In this document: positions 7,109 to 14,095 of the stretch, one piece after another
Position numbering within the stretch: the stretch's first letter is position 1
How the letters are laid out: each line of letters opens with the position of its first letter
DNA from: Gammaproteobacteria bacterium
GTDB taxonomy: Bacteria > Pseudomonadota > Gammaproteobacteria > Pseudomonadales > Azotimanducaceae_A
Assembly: GCA_028819775.1 (NCBI GenBank)
Contig: JAPPKV010000317.1
Coordinates: 1 to 15,807, forward strand
Direction: 5' to 3'
Length of the DNA stretch: 15,807 nt
Program-made: the position numbers and the translations under genes
The notes under the pieces: generated by a model
The model's input: the letters and a program-made list of their open reading frames with translations, nothing else
Told to the model about the DNA's origin: nothing
The model's database searches: none

Positions 7109-7798
7109 ATGGACTACCGAACGCGACCCACCCCAATCAACGGGCGACGGTCGCTCTATACGCTATTGATCGCTGCACTTCTGGCATGCCCTTCATCGGC
7201 GCAGAAGCCGCCCCCTGCCAAGGACTCTCCCGACGACATGCTCTATGGCCTGGACCGCGCCTACGTCGAACAGCGCGTGGCTGCGTTCACCTTTGACGAG
7301 CCGTTGCCGACGCCGATACTCGCGTGGTTCTCATTGACGGACAATTTCCCCTACGACCGGGATTTGGCGGACAGCTTTCATCCTGCCGATCGCGAGTTGC
7401 TCCACGTTGTCGTCGCGATCCCGTGGGCGACATCCGCCCGCGAAGCGTCTGCTCCAATCGCCCAACAACTGTGCGACGTTGCCGACGACGACGTCGTCCG
7501 GCGCGGTCGGTTGATGAGCGATGCCATACGGACCGAGTACGCGGCTTTCGCTGGGCTGATCGGCACCTTGCTTGGGCGGCTGACTCCGGACGGCGCCAAA
7601 CGCGTCGACGCCCTGGTCGCCGAGCACTGGAGGGACGACGCGCCGACGAACACCCTTGTGGATTGGGAGTCGTTGGCGATGGATACGCCCGCGATCGTCG
7701 AAGGACGAACTGCGGGATTGTGCCCGACCGAAGAGTCCGACGTCCGTGTGAACACCCCGCCGTGGCTAGACCAATCGACACACGGGAAAACCCAATGA
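7109..7798 (+). CDS. Exported protein of unknown function
   Basis: I do not recognise this family. The ATG at 7109 has a good ribosome site (AAGGAGA, 7098-7104). The N-terminus has a basic region (RRS) and a hydrophobic stretch (LYTLLIAALLACPSSA). It could be cleaved by signal peptidase I after SSA at residue 31, or processed as a lipoprotein at Cys27, since LLAC resembles a lipobox. The mature part (about 200 residues) is acidic, with few cysteines and no further membrane segment or known motif. It contains YGLDRAYVEQRVAAFTFDEP and a helical DAIRTEYAAFAGLIGTLLGR segment. Codon use and the proper export signal argue that it is real. It follows dgcA by 154 bp on the same strand but may have its own promoter. 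Its stop overlaps a 30-codon ORF. Confidence 0.7.
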   Translation: MDYRTRPTPINGRRSLYTLLIAALLACPSSAQKPPPAKDSPDDMLYGLDRAYVEQRVAAFTFDEPLPTPILAWFSLTDNFPYDRDLADSFHPADRELLHVVVAIPWATSAREASAPIAQQLCDVADDDVVRRGRLMSDAIRTEYAAFAGLIGTLLGRLTPDGAKRVDALVAEHWRDDAPTNTLVDWESLAMDTPAIVEGRTAGLCPTEESDVRVNTPPWLDQSTHGKTQ

Positions 7799-7887
7799 AC
7801 TTCAGGACGTTACTCGCGGCGACTACTAACCGCTTTATCGGCCCCTCCCGTCTGAGCCTATTCGGTGCATTGCGATCTACAGAATAG
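7795..7887 (+). CDS. Tentative 30-residue ORF overlapping the preceding stop
   Basis: ATGA at 7795-7798 joins the stop of the exported protein to an ATG that reads MNFRTLLAATTNRFIGPSRL and ends after 30 codons. The four-base overlap suggests coupling, but the peptide has no recognisable features, the ribosome site is poor, and its last codons lie in the inverted repeat at 7855-7890. It could be the stump of a lost downstream gene. Confidence 0.2.
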   Translation: MNFRTLLAATTNRFIGPSRLSLFGALRSTE

Positions 7888-7890
7888 GCT
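7855..7890. terminator. Perfect inverted repeat between convergent genes
   Basis: AGCCTATTC (7855-7863) and GAATAGGCT (7882-7890) are perfect 9-bp arms with an 18-nt loop. They lie between the plus-strand exported-protein gene and the convergent nucleotidyltransferase gene ending at 7927. The position suits a bidirectional terminator. No T-run follows on either strand, so it is not a canonical intrinsic terminator. Confidence 0.4.
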
Positions 7891-7926
7891 TCAACCGGGC
7901 ACGCGCAAGCGGCTGCGTGCTACGCG

Positions 7927-8400
7927 TCAGCGCGGCTCGTCGCGCCGGCGGGCCAACTCCCGGCGAATCGTCCGCACGTCACCTATGTCCTTGTCACGAC
8001 CAAGAATCTGCTTGTTGTGGAGCATGTCGTCGAGGGACAGAAACGCGACCTCCCGTCCAAAGACATGCGTTTGAAGGCGGCGTTCCCACGCCGCCCCGAA
8101 CTCCAACCCCGAGACAGCGGTTAGGACGTCGATTCGTCGGGGTGGAACACCGAACTGGACCGTGAGCCCGGTCGTTCCGAAATCCTCGGCGGCAACATCG
8201 AGATCGTCCAGCGGCGCGCCGAAAGCGGTGAGCGCGGCGTACACCCGATCAGCGTTCTCGGGACTCGGCAAGACCCACACATCCAGGTCTCCCGTCGCTC
8301 TCGGCATCCCGTGTGCCGCGAGCGCAATCCCACCAACCACCAGGAACCGGACATCGTGTTCGAGCAGAACATCGATCAGATCAGTGAAATCGGGATTCAC
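7927..8400 (-). CDS. Minimal nucleotidyltransferase (MNT / DUF6036-AbiEii-like)
   Basis: Small polymerase-beta-fold nucleotidyltransferase of the kind found in toxin-antitoxin and abortive-infection modules. These enzymes transfer nucleotides to protein or RNA targets. Numbered from GTG 8400, the active site is VVGGIALAAHG (21-31), the metal pair Asp38 and Asp40 in TGDLDVWV, and the third carboxylate Asp91 in RRIDVL. The 157 residues are typical of minimal forms. The frame is also open to an ATG at 8436, but the family usually begins close to NPDF. A start at 8400 also makes a four-base GTGA overlap with the upstream 80-residue gene, so the two are coupled. The partner is not a HEPN protein. 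The target is unknown. A second cassette at 15030-15330 retains only this gene's last codons. Confidence 0.8.
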   Translation of the reverse strand: MNPDFTDLIDVLLEHDVRFLVVGGIALAAHGMPRATGDLDVWVLPSPENADRVYAALTAFGAPLDDLDVAAEDFGTTGLTVQFGVPPRRIDVLTAVSGLEFGAAWERRLQTHVFGREVAFLSLDDMLHNKQILGRDKDIGDVRTIRRELARRRDEPR

Positions 8401-8639
8401 CTCTCCCCGTGGTTCCGGACGATCTTCAGAGGCCAATCGCGCCTAGGAATGTCCCGGACCTCTTTGTCGGCGACCGCCCAGCAGGTCTCGGTCACCTCGG
8501 TGACGACGGCAAGGCACTCCTCGACCGACAGATCGGCGAGAAACCCGTCTTCCGGGCACTCGCCGGAGCGGTATGCGCGAATCGGCCAATCCCGGCGCGC
8601 TGCGCGTCGCGCCTGTCGATCAAGATCGTCGCATGGCAT
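8397..8639 (-). CDS. Small conserved protein of unknown function, partner of the nucleotidyltransferase (copy 1)
   Basis: An 80-residue, charged, soluble protein with no signal or membrane segment. It begins with an Arg-rich helix-like stretch (DRQARRAARRDWPIRAYR), then an acidic helical middle (ADLSVEECLAVVTEVTETCW), and ends with PRRDWPLKIVR. A second copy at 15088-15330 matches at about 58 of 80 positions, which shows it is a real gene. It lies upstream of the nucleotidyltransferase with a GTGA overlap, the usual order for an antitoxin before a toxin. It lacks the RxxxxH motif of HEPN partners. A role as antitoxin or specificity factor is inferred from context only. Its promoter leaves only 6 nt between the -10 and the ATG. 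Confidence 0.75.
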   Translation of the reverse strand: MPCDDLDRQARRAARRDWPIRAYRSGECPEDGFLADLSVEECLAVVTEVTETCWAVADKEVRDIPRRDWPLKIVRNHGER

Positions 8640-8645
8640 GTCCGC

Positions 8646-8673
8646 ACCTTAGCGCTGGCGTTTGGGATGTCAA
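8646..8673 (-). promoter_or_regulatory. Promoter of cassette copy 1 (TTGACA-16-TAAGGT), possibly leaderless
   Basis: On the minus strand, TTGACA (8673-8668), a 16-bp spacer and TAAGGT (8651-8646) are followed after 6 nt by the ATG at 8639. The same boxes and spacing occur before the second copy (15338-15365). At this distance transcription would start at or next to the ATG. TAAGGT could alternatively serve as a Shine-Dalgarno (AAGG) if the true promoter is elsewhere. Confidence 0.6.
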
Positions 8674-8793
8674 CCGCACAACGGCACACGGCACAACGGC
8701 TACCGTAGGGACATGGTCAAGTCATCCGTTTAACATCCTTAGAGTGGGACAGCGGTACTGCGAGAGGGGCAGCCGACCATTGGGCGGTTCGAC

Positions 8794-9366
8794 GTGACGA
8801 AGCCGGGCAAGCGCAAACTCGTGGCCTTGAAGGAAGTCAAGCCCGAGACGCGTGAACAGGCCCTAGATCGCCTCTACGGGGCGCACGCCGCAGCGCTGCG
8901 GCGGTTCATCGCTGCGCGGGTGGTCGGCAGTCTGGACGTCGAAGACCTCCTGCAGGATGTGTATGCGCGATTGGCCCGGATGGACGACCTGCCCGAAAGA
9001 CTGCCTCCGGGCCGACGAAGTACCCTCGGCTTCCTGTTGACGGTCGCCAACCGGCTGGTGATCGACAGGGAACGTCATCGCGGAGTCCGGCGACAGCACG
9101 AAGAGCATGTGCGTCTGTTGCGGGATGCGGATGCCGGCAAGGCGCCCTCGCCCGAGAGCATTGCGTTGGCCAGGGATGACTTGACCGCCGTGGCATCGGC
9201 GCTAGCAGAGATGAAGCCCGAGTGGCGGCGCGCCTTCGTCCTGAACCGTTTCAGCCACATGAGCTACCGCGACGTGGCGAAGGCCATGGACGTATCCACG
9301 AAGACCGTCGAGAAGTACATCGGCAAGGCGCTGATTCACTTGCGGCAAGCGTTGCTGGGCGACTAG
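8794..9366 (+). CDS. ECF RNA polymerase sigma factor, FecI-like
   Basis: Extracytoplasmic-function sigma factor that directs RNA polymerase to a small regulon, normally the neighbouring TonB receptor. Sigma-2 covers about residues 24-98, with DVEDLLQDVYARL (48-60) and FLLTVANRLVIDRERHR (80-96) giving -10 recognition and core binding. Sigma-4 covers about 133-187, with the helix-turn-helix MSYRDVAKAMDVSTKTVEKYIGKA (156-179). The length of 190 residues is usual. The GTG at 8794 is preceded by GGGCGG (8782-8787) at a reasonable distance, and no better start is visible. The FecR gene begins 11 bp downstream, as in FecI-FecR operons. The 154 bp before it, divergent from the small-protein cassette, show a short direct repeat (CACAACGGC twice) but no promoter I can name. 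Confidence 0.9.
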   Translation: MTKPGKRKLVALKEVKPETREQALDRLYGAHAAALRRFIAARVVGSLDVEDLLQDVYARLARMDDLPERLPPGRRSTLGFLLTVANRLVIDRERHRGVRRQHEEHVRLLRDADAGKAPSPESIALARDDLTAVASALAEMKPEWRRAFVLNRFSHMSYRDVAKAMDVSTKTVEKYIGKALIHLRQALLGD

Positions 9367-9377
9367 GGCGCACCGCC

Positions 9378-10451
9378 ATGATCCTCCGAAAGTCGTGCCG
9401 GATTACCGAGGACGCCCACGCCGCCGCCGTGCGGATCTACAGCGAGGATCTCACCGAGTCCGAACGCCTCGCGATCAAGGCGCGCTGCGAGCAGGATCCC
9501 GTGTTCAAGGCGCGGTTCGTGGAAGCGCACCACCTGCTCGGAGCGGTCGACGACTGGCGCGACGAACTGCGCGAGGATTCCCTGTACCGGGCCACATACG
9601 GCAAACACCGCGCGGTCTCGAGGCGGATCGTGCGGAACGTCGTAGCGCCCGGGCTCGTTGCAGGCGTGGTGCTGGGGTTCTCCGCATGGTTCGTGGCGAC
9701 ACAGTATTCCGAGGACGCGGACGCGGTCACCCGTTACGCGACGCAGGTCGGCGAACAACGCACCCTGACACTGGATGACGGTTCGACCGTCACGCTGAAT
9801 ACCCGCTCCCAGATTCTCGTCGGCATGACGGACAACGTTCGACGCATCGTCATGGACCGTGGCGAGGCGCACTTCGAGGTCGCCCCGGATCCGCTGCGAC
9901 CCTTCACCGTGGAAGTGGGCGGACAGTCCATCACCGCCCATGGCACCGAGTTCAACCTGCGCCGAAACGACGACGGCTTCGCCCTAGCATTGATCGACGG
10001 CCGCCTTGCGCTACACCGACAGGGCCGTGAACCACCTGCGGATCCGCCTTGGCTCGATCTGCGGCAACACCCCGTCGACAATGGATCGTTGGCGCGAGAC
10101 GAGTTCGGGCTCGTGGCCGGCGCGGTAGTCGACTTCAATGCCCACGATCAGACGTTCGCGGCGCACCACGATTCGAATGTCGCGCGTCGCCAGCAGTGGC
10201 GGCAGGGACGCCTGACCTTTATCGACGAACCGATGGCCCGAGTGGTGGCGGAGCTTAGCCGCTATTCCGAGAAGCCGATCCGCATTCACGACCCGAAGGT
10301 CGGCGACATCCGGGTCTTCGCGACGCTCCGGCTCGACTCCATCGATGAGGCGTTGACGACGCTCGAGAACGCCGTGCCGATTCGGGTGGTCCCGACATTG
10401 ACGGGAATCGCGGTCCTAGCGGCGGAGACAGAATCCAATGCACTGCACTAG
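9378..10451 (+). CDS. FecR-like anti-sigma factor / periplasmic signal transducer
   Basis: Inner-membrane regulator that holds the adjacent sigma factor and receives the signal from the receptor. The N-terminal cytoplasmic part (about 1-85) matches the sigma-binding region. One membrane helix spans about 88-107 (VVAPGLVAGVVLGFSAWFV). The periplasmic FecR domain runs about 118-215, with GEQRTLTLDDGSTVTLNTRS and ITAHGTEFNL. The C-terminal receptor-contacting domain contains LTFIDEPMARVVAELSRYS and VFATLRLDSIDEALTTLE. I chose ATG 9378, 11 bp after the sigma stop; the open frame further upstream overlaps the sigma gene and looks non-coding. The 357 residues are typical. The next gene has an STN domain, completing the circuit. 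Confidence 0.9.
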   Translation: MILRKSCRITEDAHAAAVRIYSEDLTESERLAIKARCEQDPVFKARFVEAHHLLGAVDDWRDELREDSLYRATYGKHRAVSRRIVRNVVAPGLVAGVVLGFSAWFVATQYSEDADAVTRYATQVGEQRTLTLDDGSTVTLNTRSQILVGMTDNVRRIVMDRGEAHFEVAPDPLRPFTVEVGGQSITAHGTEFNLRRNDDGFALALIDGRLALHRQGREPPADPPWLDLRQHPVDNGSLARDEFGLVAGAVVDFNAHDQTFAAHHDSNVARRQQWRQGRLTFIDEPMARVVAELSRYSEKPIRIHDPKVGDIRVFATLRLDSIDEALTTLENAVPIRVVPTLTGIAVLAAETESNALH

Positions 10452-10485
10452 CTGCAACGGGACATCTGTGTCCGCCAGGTCTGAT

Positions 10486-10496
10486 CTCACGGTGAG
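10486..10496. promoter_or_regulatory. Short palindrome upstream of the receptor gene
   Basis: CTCAC-G-GTGAG lies in the 142-bp gap between fecR-like and receptor genes, about 100 bp before the GTG start. It may be an operator for a separate receptor promoter, but no matching site was found elsewhere in the window. Confidence 0.2.
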
Positions 10497-10579
10497 CGCT
10501 AAATCGGACCGGACGATGCGGGGCCGCGGTGCGCGGCATCGGGCTACGGCAGGGACAAACGAACGAAGTAACAGACTCC

Positions 10580-10585
10580 AGGAGG
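10580..10585 (+). promoter_or_regulatory. Ribosome binding site deciding the GTG start of the STN receptor
   Basis: AGGAGG lies 8 nt before the GTG at 10594. The frame is open about 52 codons further upstream, but that sequence lacks a signal peptide, whereas translation from 10594 begins with one. Confidence 0.75.
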
Positions 10586-10593
10586 GGAATATC

Positions 10594-13500
10594 GTGACTT
10601 ACAGCAAACTCACAAGTCTCGGATGGATAGCCGCGGCGATCGCGATGGCGTTCGGCACGATTGCCACAGCCGCCGCTGCGGCGGACGAACGCAAGGTCAG
10701 CCTGGACATCGAGCGAAAGAACGCGGGGGCGGCGCTTGTGGAACTCGGCGAGAGCGCCGGGATCCAGATCGCCGTTCCGAGCGGCATTTCGGGCGAGAAG
10801 GAACTAGGGCCCATCAACGGCCGCTACACCGTGGTCGAGGCACTCGACTCGATGCTCAAGGATTCGGGGCTCGCCTACCACTTCGCGGCCAACGACTCCG
10901 TGGCCATCGGCCTCGACGAAGCCGAACCCGACGGGGGCGGTGACGGCGGCGGGGTGATCGAGCCCGCCCTGTTGGAGGACGACGAGGAGGACGACGTCGA
11001 ATTGATCGTCGTCACCGGTTCCAGGCTGCCGAGGCAACCCGGGCAGATGGACCGGCAGGTCACCGTCTACGACCGGTTCGAGATCGAGGCGAGCGGCGTC
11101 ACCACCGTGGAGGAGTTCATGCGCCGGCTCCCCCAGAGTTTCAACGCCCGGTCCTCGAACGGCGCAGCGCTTGACGGCAATTTCTTCGGCAGCACGCGCA
11201 ACTTCTTCGGGGCGGCGGGGGTCAACCTGCGCGGCCTTGGCGAGCGTGCCACGCTGATATTGATCGACGGCAAGCGCACCGCCCGGGGCGGCGTGCTCGG
11301 GGAAGCCACGGACATCAACCAGATTCCGATTTCCATGATCGAACGCGTCGAGGTGATTTTCGACGGCGCCTCCGCGATCTACGGCGCCGACGCCGTGGGC
11401 GGAGTCGTCAACGTGATCACCCGCAAGGACTACCAGGGCGTGGACGTGCGCATCAACCACTCCCAGCCGCAGGCGGGCGGCACCGCCGAGACGTCCGTGA
11501 CGTTCGGCGGCACGCACAGTTGGGGAACCGAGAACCGGGGCTCCGCGACCCTTAGCTACGAATACCTGACCCGCGACCCGCTCGACGGCGACGAACGCGA
11601 CCTGCAGTTCGCCACCTCGTCGACCGTGTACGAGATACCCTACGGGTGGCCCCCCAACATCGAAGGGGGCTCGGTCTACGAATTCGGGGTGGGGTCCGTG
11701 CAGCAGCCGCTGTTCCTGCTCGACGCGGACGGCAATCCCGTTCCGGTGGGCGACCCGACCGGTGTCACCGAGGTATTCCGGTCGCGTATGCCGGACGACA
11801 GCGACGGCGATCTCACACTCGCCGACTTTAGGGGACTGTCAGTCCAACCCGGTTCCCGTGCGGAGGCCGGTCAGGGCCTTGTTCCCGGTCGCGACGACCA
11901 CTCTTGGCGTTTGAGCATGCGGCAGGAATTGACCGAGCGGCTTGAGCTGTCTGGTGCCATCGCCCGGACGACGGGCGATACATACTCCCTCGAGAGCAAC
12001 CAGAACCGGTTCTACGGCGCCAGCCCGCTAAACGTGACTCCCTGGGGTACGACCGGTACGCCGCACACGCCCTTTCAGGGCCCAGTCAACATTTGGGCGG
12101 AGTTCGACTTTCTGCCGGATGTAGAGAGATTCACGGAGAAAGAGGCGCTCAGCGGTCACGTCGCCCTGGACGGCCGCGTCGCCGAGACCTGGGAGTGGGA
12201 GGTCGTCGCCTCGCGTGCCTCTTCGGAAAACCACGGCCTGCACTTCAACGAGATTAGCGGGCCTTTTCTGTATTGCGTAGGAAATCCGCTCGCCGACCAG
12301 TGTTCGGCGGACCCCCGTCTCGGAACCCTGAACGCGTTCGACCTCCCGTATTTCGGCCTCGCCTCGCAAGAGGAGTTCGTCGACCTCATGGTGATCAAGG
12401 AAAATCGCACGGCCAGCGAGAGCACGGATACGGAGTACGCGTTCACCGTGCGTGGAGCCCTCTTCAAGGCCCCGGGAGGCAACGCCCAATCGCTGTTCAG
12501 CGTATCCCGCCGCGCCGAGGTCACCTATCTGTTCGATGAGACGGGCACAGCTGCAGGTCGCGATAGCGCCGACGCCTGGTTCGGCGTGTTCCCGACACTG
12601 GGCGGCGACCCCGAACTCACAAGAGGATACGACCACGAAATGATCCGGGACACGGACTCGGTGTCCTTCGAACTGAACGTACCCCTGTTCGGCGGTGACA
12701 ACGCCCGCCCGGGTCTTCAGGGCCTCGACGTCACGGTTTCGGCGCGCTACGACGATGTCACCTCGGGGGGCGGACGCATCATCGAAACGGAAAACACCTG
12801 CTGTCCTTTCAAAACAACCATCACGTCGGATACGCCGGTGATTCGGGAAGATACGATCTCGGCGTGGTCGACCGGGTTCGTCTGGCAGCCGACTGACTGG
12901 CTGAAGGTGCGCGCCAATGTCAATGAATCCTACGCCGCGCCACCATTGACCGCCTATGTCAACCCTACAATCAGATCGCTTGCCACGTTCAGGTTTGTCA
13001 ACGACGACTGGACGTCGCTGCTGGACGAAAACGGGGTTCCTGTGACGCAGGACATCGTTAGCCTCTACGGGGGCAACCCCGAGCTACTCCCGGAGAGCAA
13101 CACGACGCGCAGCTTCGGGTTCGACATGACGCCACAAGCCCTGCCCAACCTGGTCGCCCGTGTGAACTTCCACTGGAACGAGCTTGTCGATCGCATCGGC
13201 CAATGGCAGCCGAGATTTCGAGGTTTTACGCCCGAAGCCCTGAACCCGGACGCGCCGGGCATCCAACTCGACGAGGAAACCGGGCGCGTCGTGTGGCCGA
13301 ACAGTGGCCAGCGTGCCAACCTGGGCACCGTGGAAACGAACGGCATCGACCTCGACTTGACCTACTTTTTCGAGTCGTCCTTCGGCGACTTCGACATGCG
13401 GCTCGACTACGGCTATCTAACCGAAAGCGTCTGGCGGCAAGTCGACGATTGCGGTCCTCAGAGCGTGAACTGCTCGTACCCGGCTTATGGCGAGCCCGTC

Positions 13501-13968
13501 GACGTGGTCGGGACTGTACCCCTGTGGGTGTTGGACGAGGAGGACGACTTCTACATCCTTGCGCCATTTGACGTAGCGCCCAAGCATCGGTTCGATCTGC
13601 GCCTTGGTTGGGCTTGGCGAGGCTGGCGCGTTGATGTCACCGCAAGCCACCAGTCCCAAACAGTCAAGGGAGTGAGCCGGTACAACAGCCAAACGGGCGA
13701 ACGGTTCCGTGGCACCAGCACCGTGACGGCGGCGAATCCCGTTAACGTGGTGGTTCGCTACGACTTCGAGCAAGCGGAGTGGAAGCCCGAATTACTGCGC
13801 AACACGCGGATTCAGCTAGCTGTGCCAAACCTTTTCGACAGCAACGCCAAGTTCGAGCTTGAGCCGAAGTTCGCGGTCGACACCGGGGGAATATTCGATT
13901 CCGTCGCGTCGAGACCGCGCGGCCGAGCCTTCACGTTGACGATCGAGAGGAAGTTCGCCAAGGACTAG
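10594..13968 (+). CDS. TonB-dependent receptor with N-terminal STN signalling domain (FecA-like transducer)
   Basis: Outer-membrane active-transport receptor that also signals to the FecR/sigma pair encoded just upstream. Residues 1-30 are a signal peptide (LGWIAAAIAMAFGTIATAAAA). An STN domain spans about 34-106 (KVSLDIERKNAGAALVELGE ... YTVVEALDSMLKDSGLAY). A Gly/Asp/Glu-rich linker covers 107-135. A TonB-box-like ELIVVTGSRL is at 136-145, followed by the plug (VNLRGLGERATLILIDGKR, then IERVEVIFDGASAIYGADAVGGVVNVITR) and a large beta-barrel. The 1124 residues are on the long side, partly from large extracellular loops. The protein ends KFAKD rather than in the usual terminal aromatic residue. 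The GTG start follows AGGAGG by 8 nt. The ligand is unknown: FecA-like receptors take siderophores, while large STN receptors of gammaproteobacteria often take glycans or peptides. Confidence 0.92.
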   Translation: MTYSKLTSLGWIAAAIAMAFGTIATAAAAADERKVSLDIERKNAGAALVELGESAGIQIAVPSGISGEKELGPINGRYTVVEALDSMLKDSGLAYHFAANDSVAIGLDEAEPDGGGDGGGVIEPALLEDDEEDDVELIVVTGSRLPRQPGQMDRQVTVYDRFEIEASGVTTVEEFMRRLPQSFNARSSNGAALDGNFFGSTRNFFGAAGVNLRGLGERATLILIDGKRTARGGVLGEATDINQIPISMIERVEVIFDGASAIYGADAVGGVVNVITRKDYQGVDVRINHSQPQAGGTAETSVTFGGTHSWGTENRGSATLSYEYLTRDPLDGDERDLQFATSSTVYEIPYGWPPNIEGGSVYEFGVGSVQQPLFLLDADGNPVPVGDPTGVTEVFRSRMPDDSDGDLTLADFRGLSVQPGSRAEAGQGLVPGRDDHSWRLSMRQELTERLELSGAIARTTGDTYSLESNQNRFYGASPLNVTPWGTTGTPHTPFQGPVNIWAEFDFLPDVERFTEKEALSGHVALDGRVAETWEWEVVASRASSENHGLHFNEISGPFLYCVGNPLADQCSADPRLGTLNAFDLPYFGLASQEEFVDLMVIKENRTASESTDTEYAFTVRGALFKAPGGNAQSLFSVSRRAEVTYLFDETGTAAGRDSADAWFGVFPTLGGDPELTRGYDHEMIRDTDSVSFELNVPLFGGDNARPGLQGLDVTVSARYDDVTSGGGRIIETENTCCPFKTTITSDTPVIREDTISAWSTGFVWQPTDWLKVRANVNESYAAPPLTAYVNPTIRSLATFRFVNDDWTSLLDENGVPVTQDIVSLYGGNPELLPESNTTRSFGFDMTPQALPNLVARVNFHWNELVDRIGQWQPRFRGFTPEALNPDAPGIQLDEETGRVVWPNSGQRANLGTVETNGIDLDLTYFFESSFGDFDMRLDYGYLTESVWRQVDDCGPQSVNCSYPAYGEPVDVVGTVPLWVLDEEDDFYILAPFDVAPKHRFDLRLGWAWRGWRVDVTASHQSQTVKGVSRYNSQTGERFRGTSTVTAANPVNVVVRYDFEQAEWKPELLRNTRIQLAVPNLFDSNAKFELEPKFAVDTGGIFDSVASRPRGRAFTLTIERKFAKD

Positions 13969-14012
13969 GGAAGCGGGCCAACAGCGCAGCGGAGCAGTAC
14001 GGGGGCGGCGTA

Positions 14013-14036
14013 CCGGAGCGGCACAAGCCGTTCCGG
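14013..14036 (+). terminator. Hairpin downstream of the receptor gene
   Basis: CCGGAGCGGC (14013-14022) pairs with GCCGTTCCGG (14027-14036) around an ACAA tetraloop, giving a 10-bp stem with one G-U pair, 45 bp after the receptor stop. No T-run follows, so it may stabilise the mRNA end or terminate only weakly. Confidence 0.35.
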
Positions 14037-14054
14037 GCGCACTGCGGACTCGAA

Positions 14055-14060
14055 TACAAT
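14055..14060 (+). promoter_or_regulatory. Candidate -10 box (TACAAT) for the aminotransferase gene
   Basis: TACAAT lies 35 nt before the ATG at 14096. TTCCGG 18 bp upstream (14031-14036) is a poor -35. If used, transcription would start near 14067, within the left arm of the following hairpin. Confidence 0.3.
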
Positions 14061-14061
14061 T

Positions 14062-14089
14062 GCGCCCGCATTTTCGCCACTGCGGGCGC
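14062..14089 (+). promoter_or_regulatory. Strong hairpin just before the aminotransferase start codon
   Basis: GCGCCCGCA (14062-14070) and TGCGGGCGC (14081-14089) are perfect 9-bp arms with a 10-nt loop, ending six bases before ATG 14096. In a transcript arriving from upstream it would cover the ribosome landing site. No T-run follows, so it is not a plain terminator. Confidence 0.45.
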
Positions 14090-14095
14090 CTGGGT

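Noticed and set aside
7865..8165. Plus-strand open frames across the nucleotidyltransferase cassette
   Set aside because: They are antisense to genes with clear active-site motifs and a conserved paralogue, and show only Arg/Pro-rich translations.
8401..8436. ATG start at 8436 for the nucleotidyltransferase
   Set aside because: The added residues lie in the end of the small-protein gene. GTG 8400 gives the family-like N-terminus and the GTGA overlap, which is also preserved in copy 2. It cannot be fully excluded.
8397..8639. Small protein as a HEPN antitoxin or toxin of a HEPN/MNT pair
   Set aside because: No RxxxxH motif and too short for a HEPN four-helix domain.
8674..8702. Repeated CACAACGGC units as a possible iteron or CRISPR-like array
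   Set aside because: Only two imperfect units about 15 bp apart, with no further copies or spacers.
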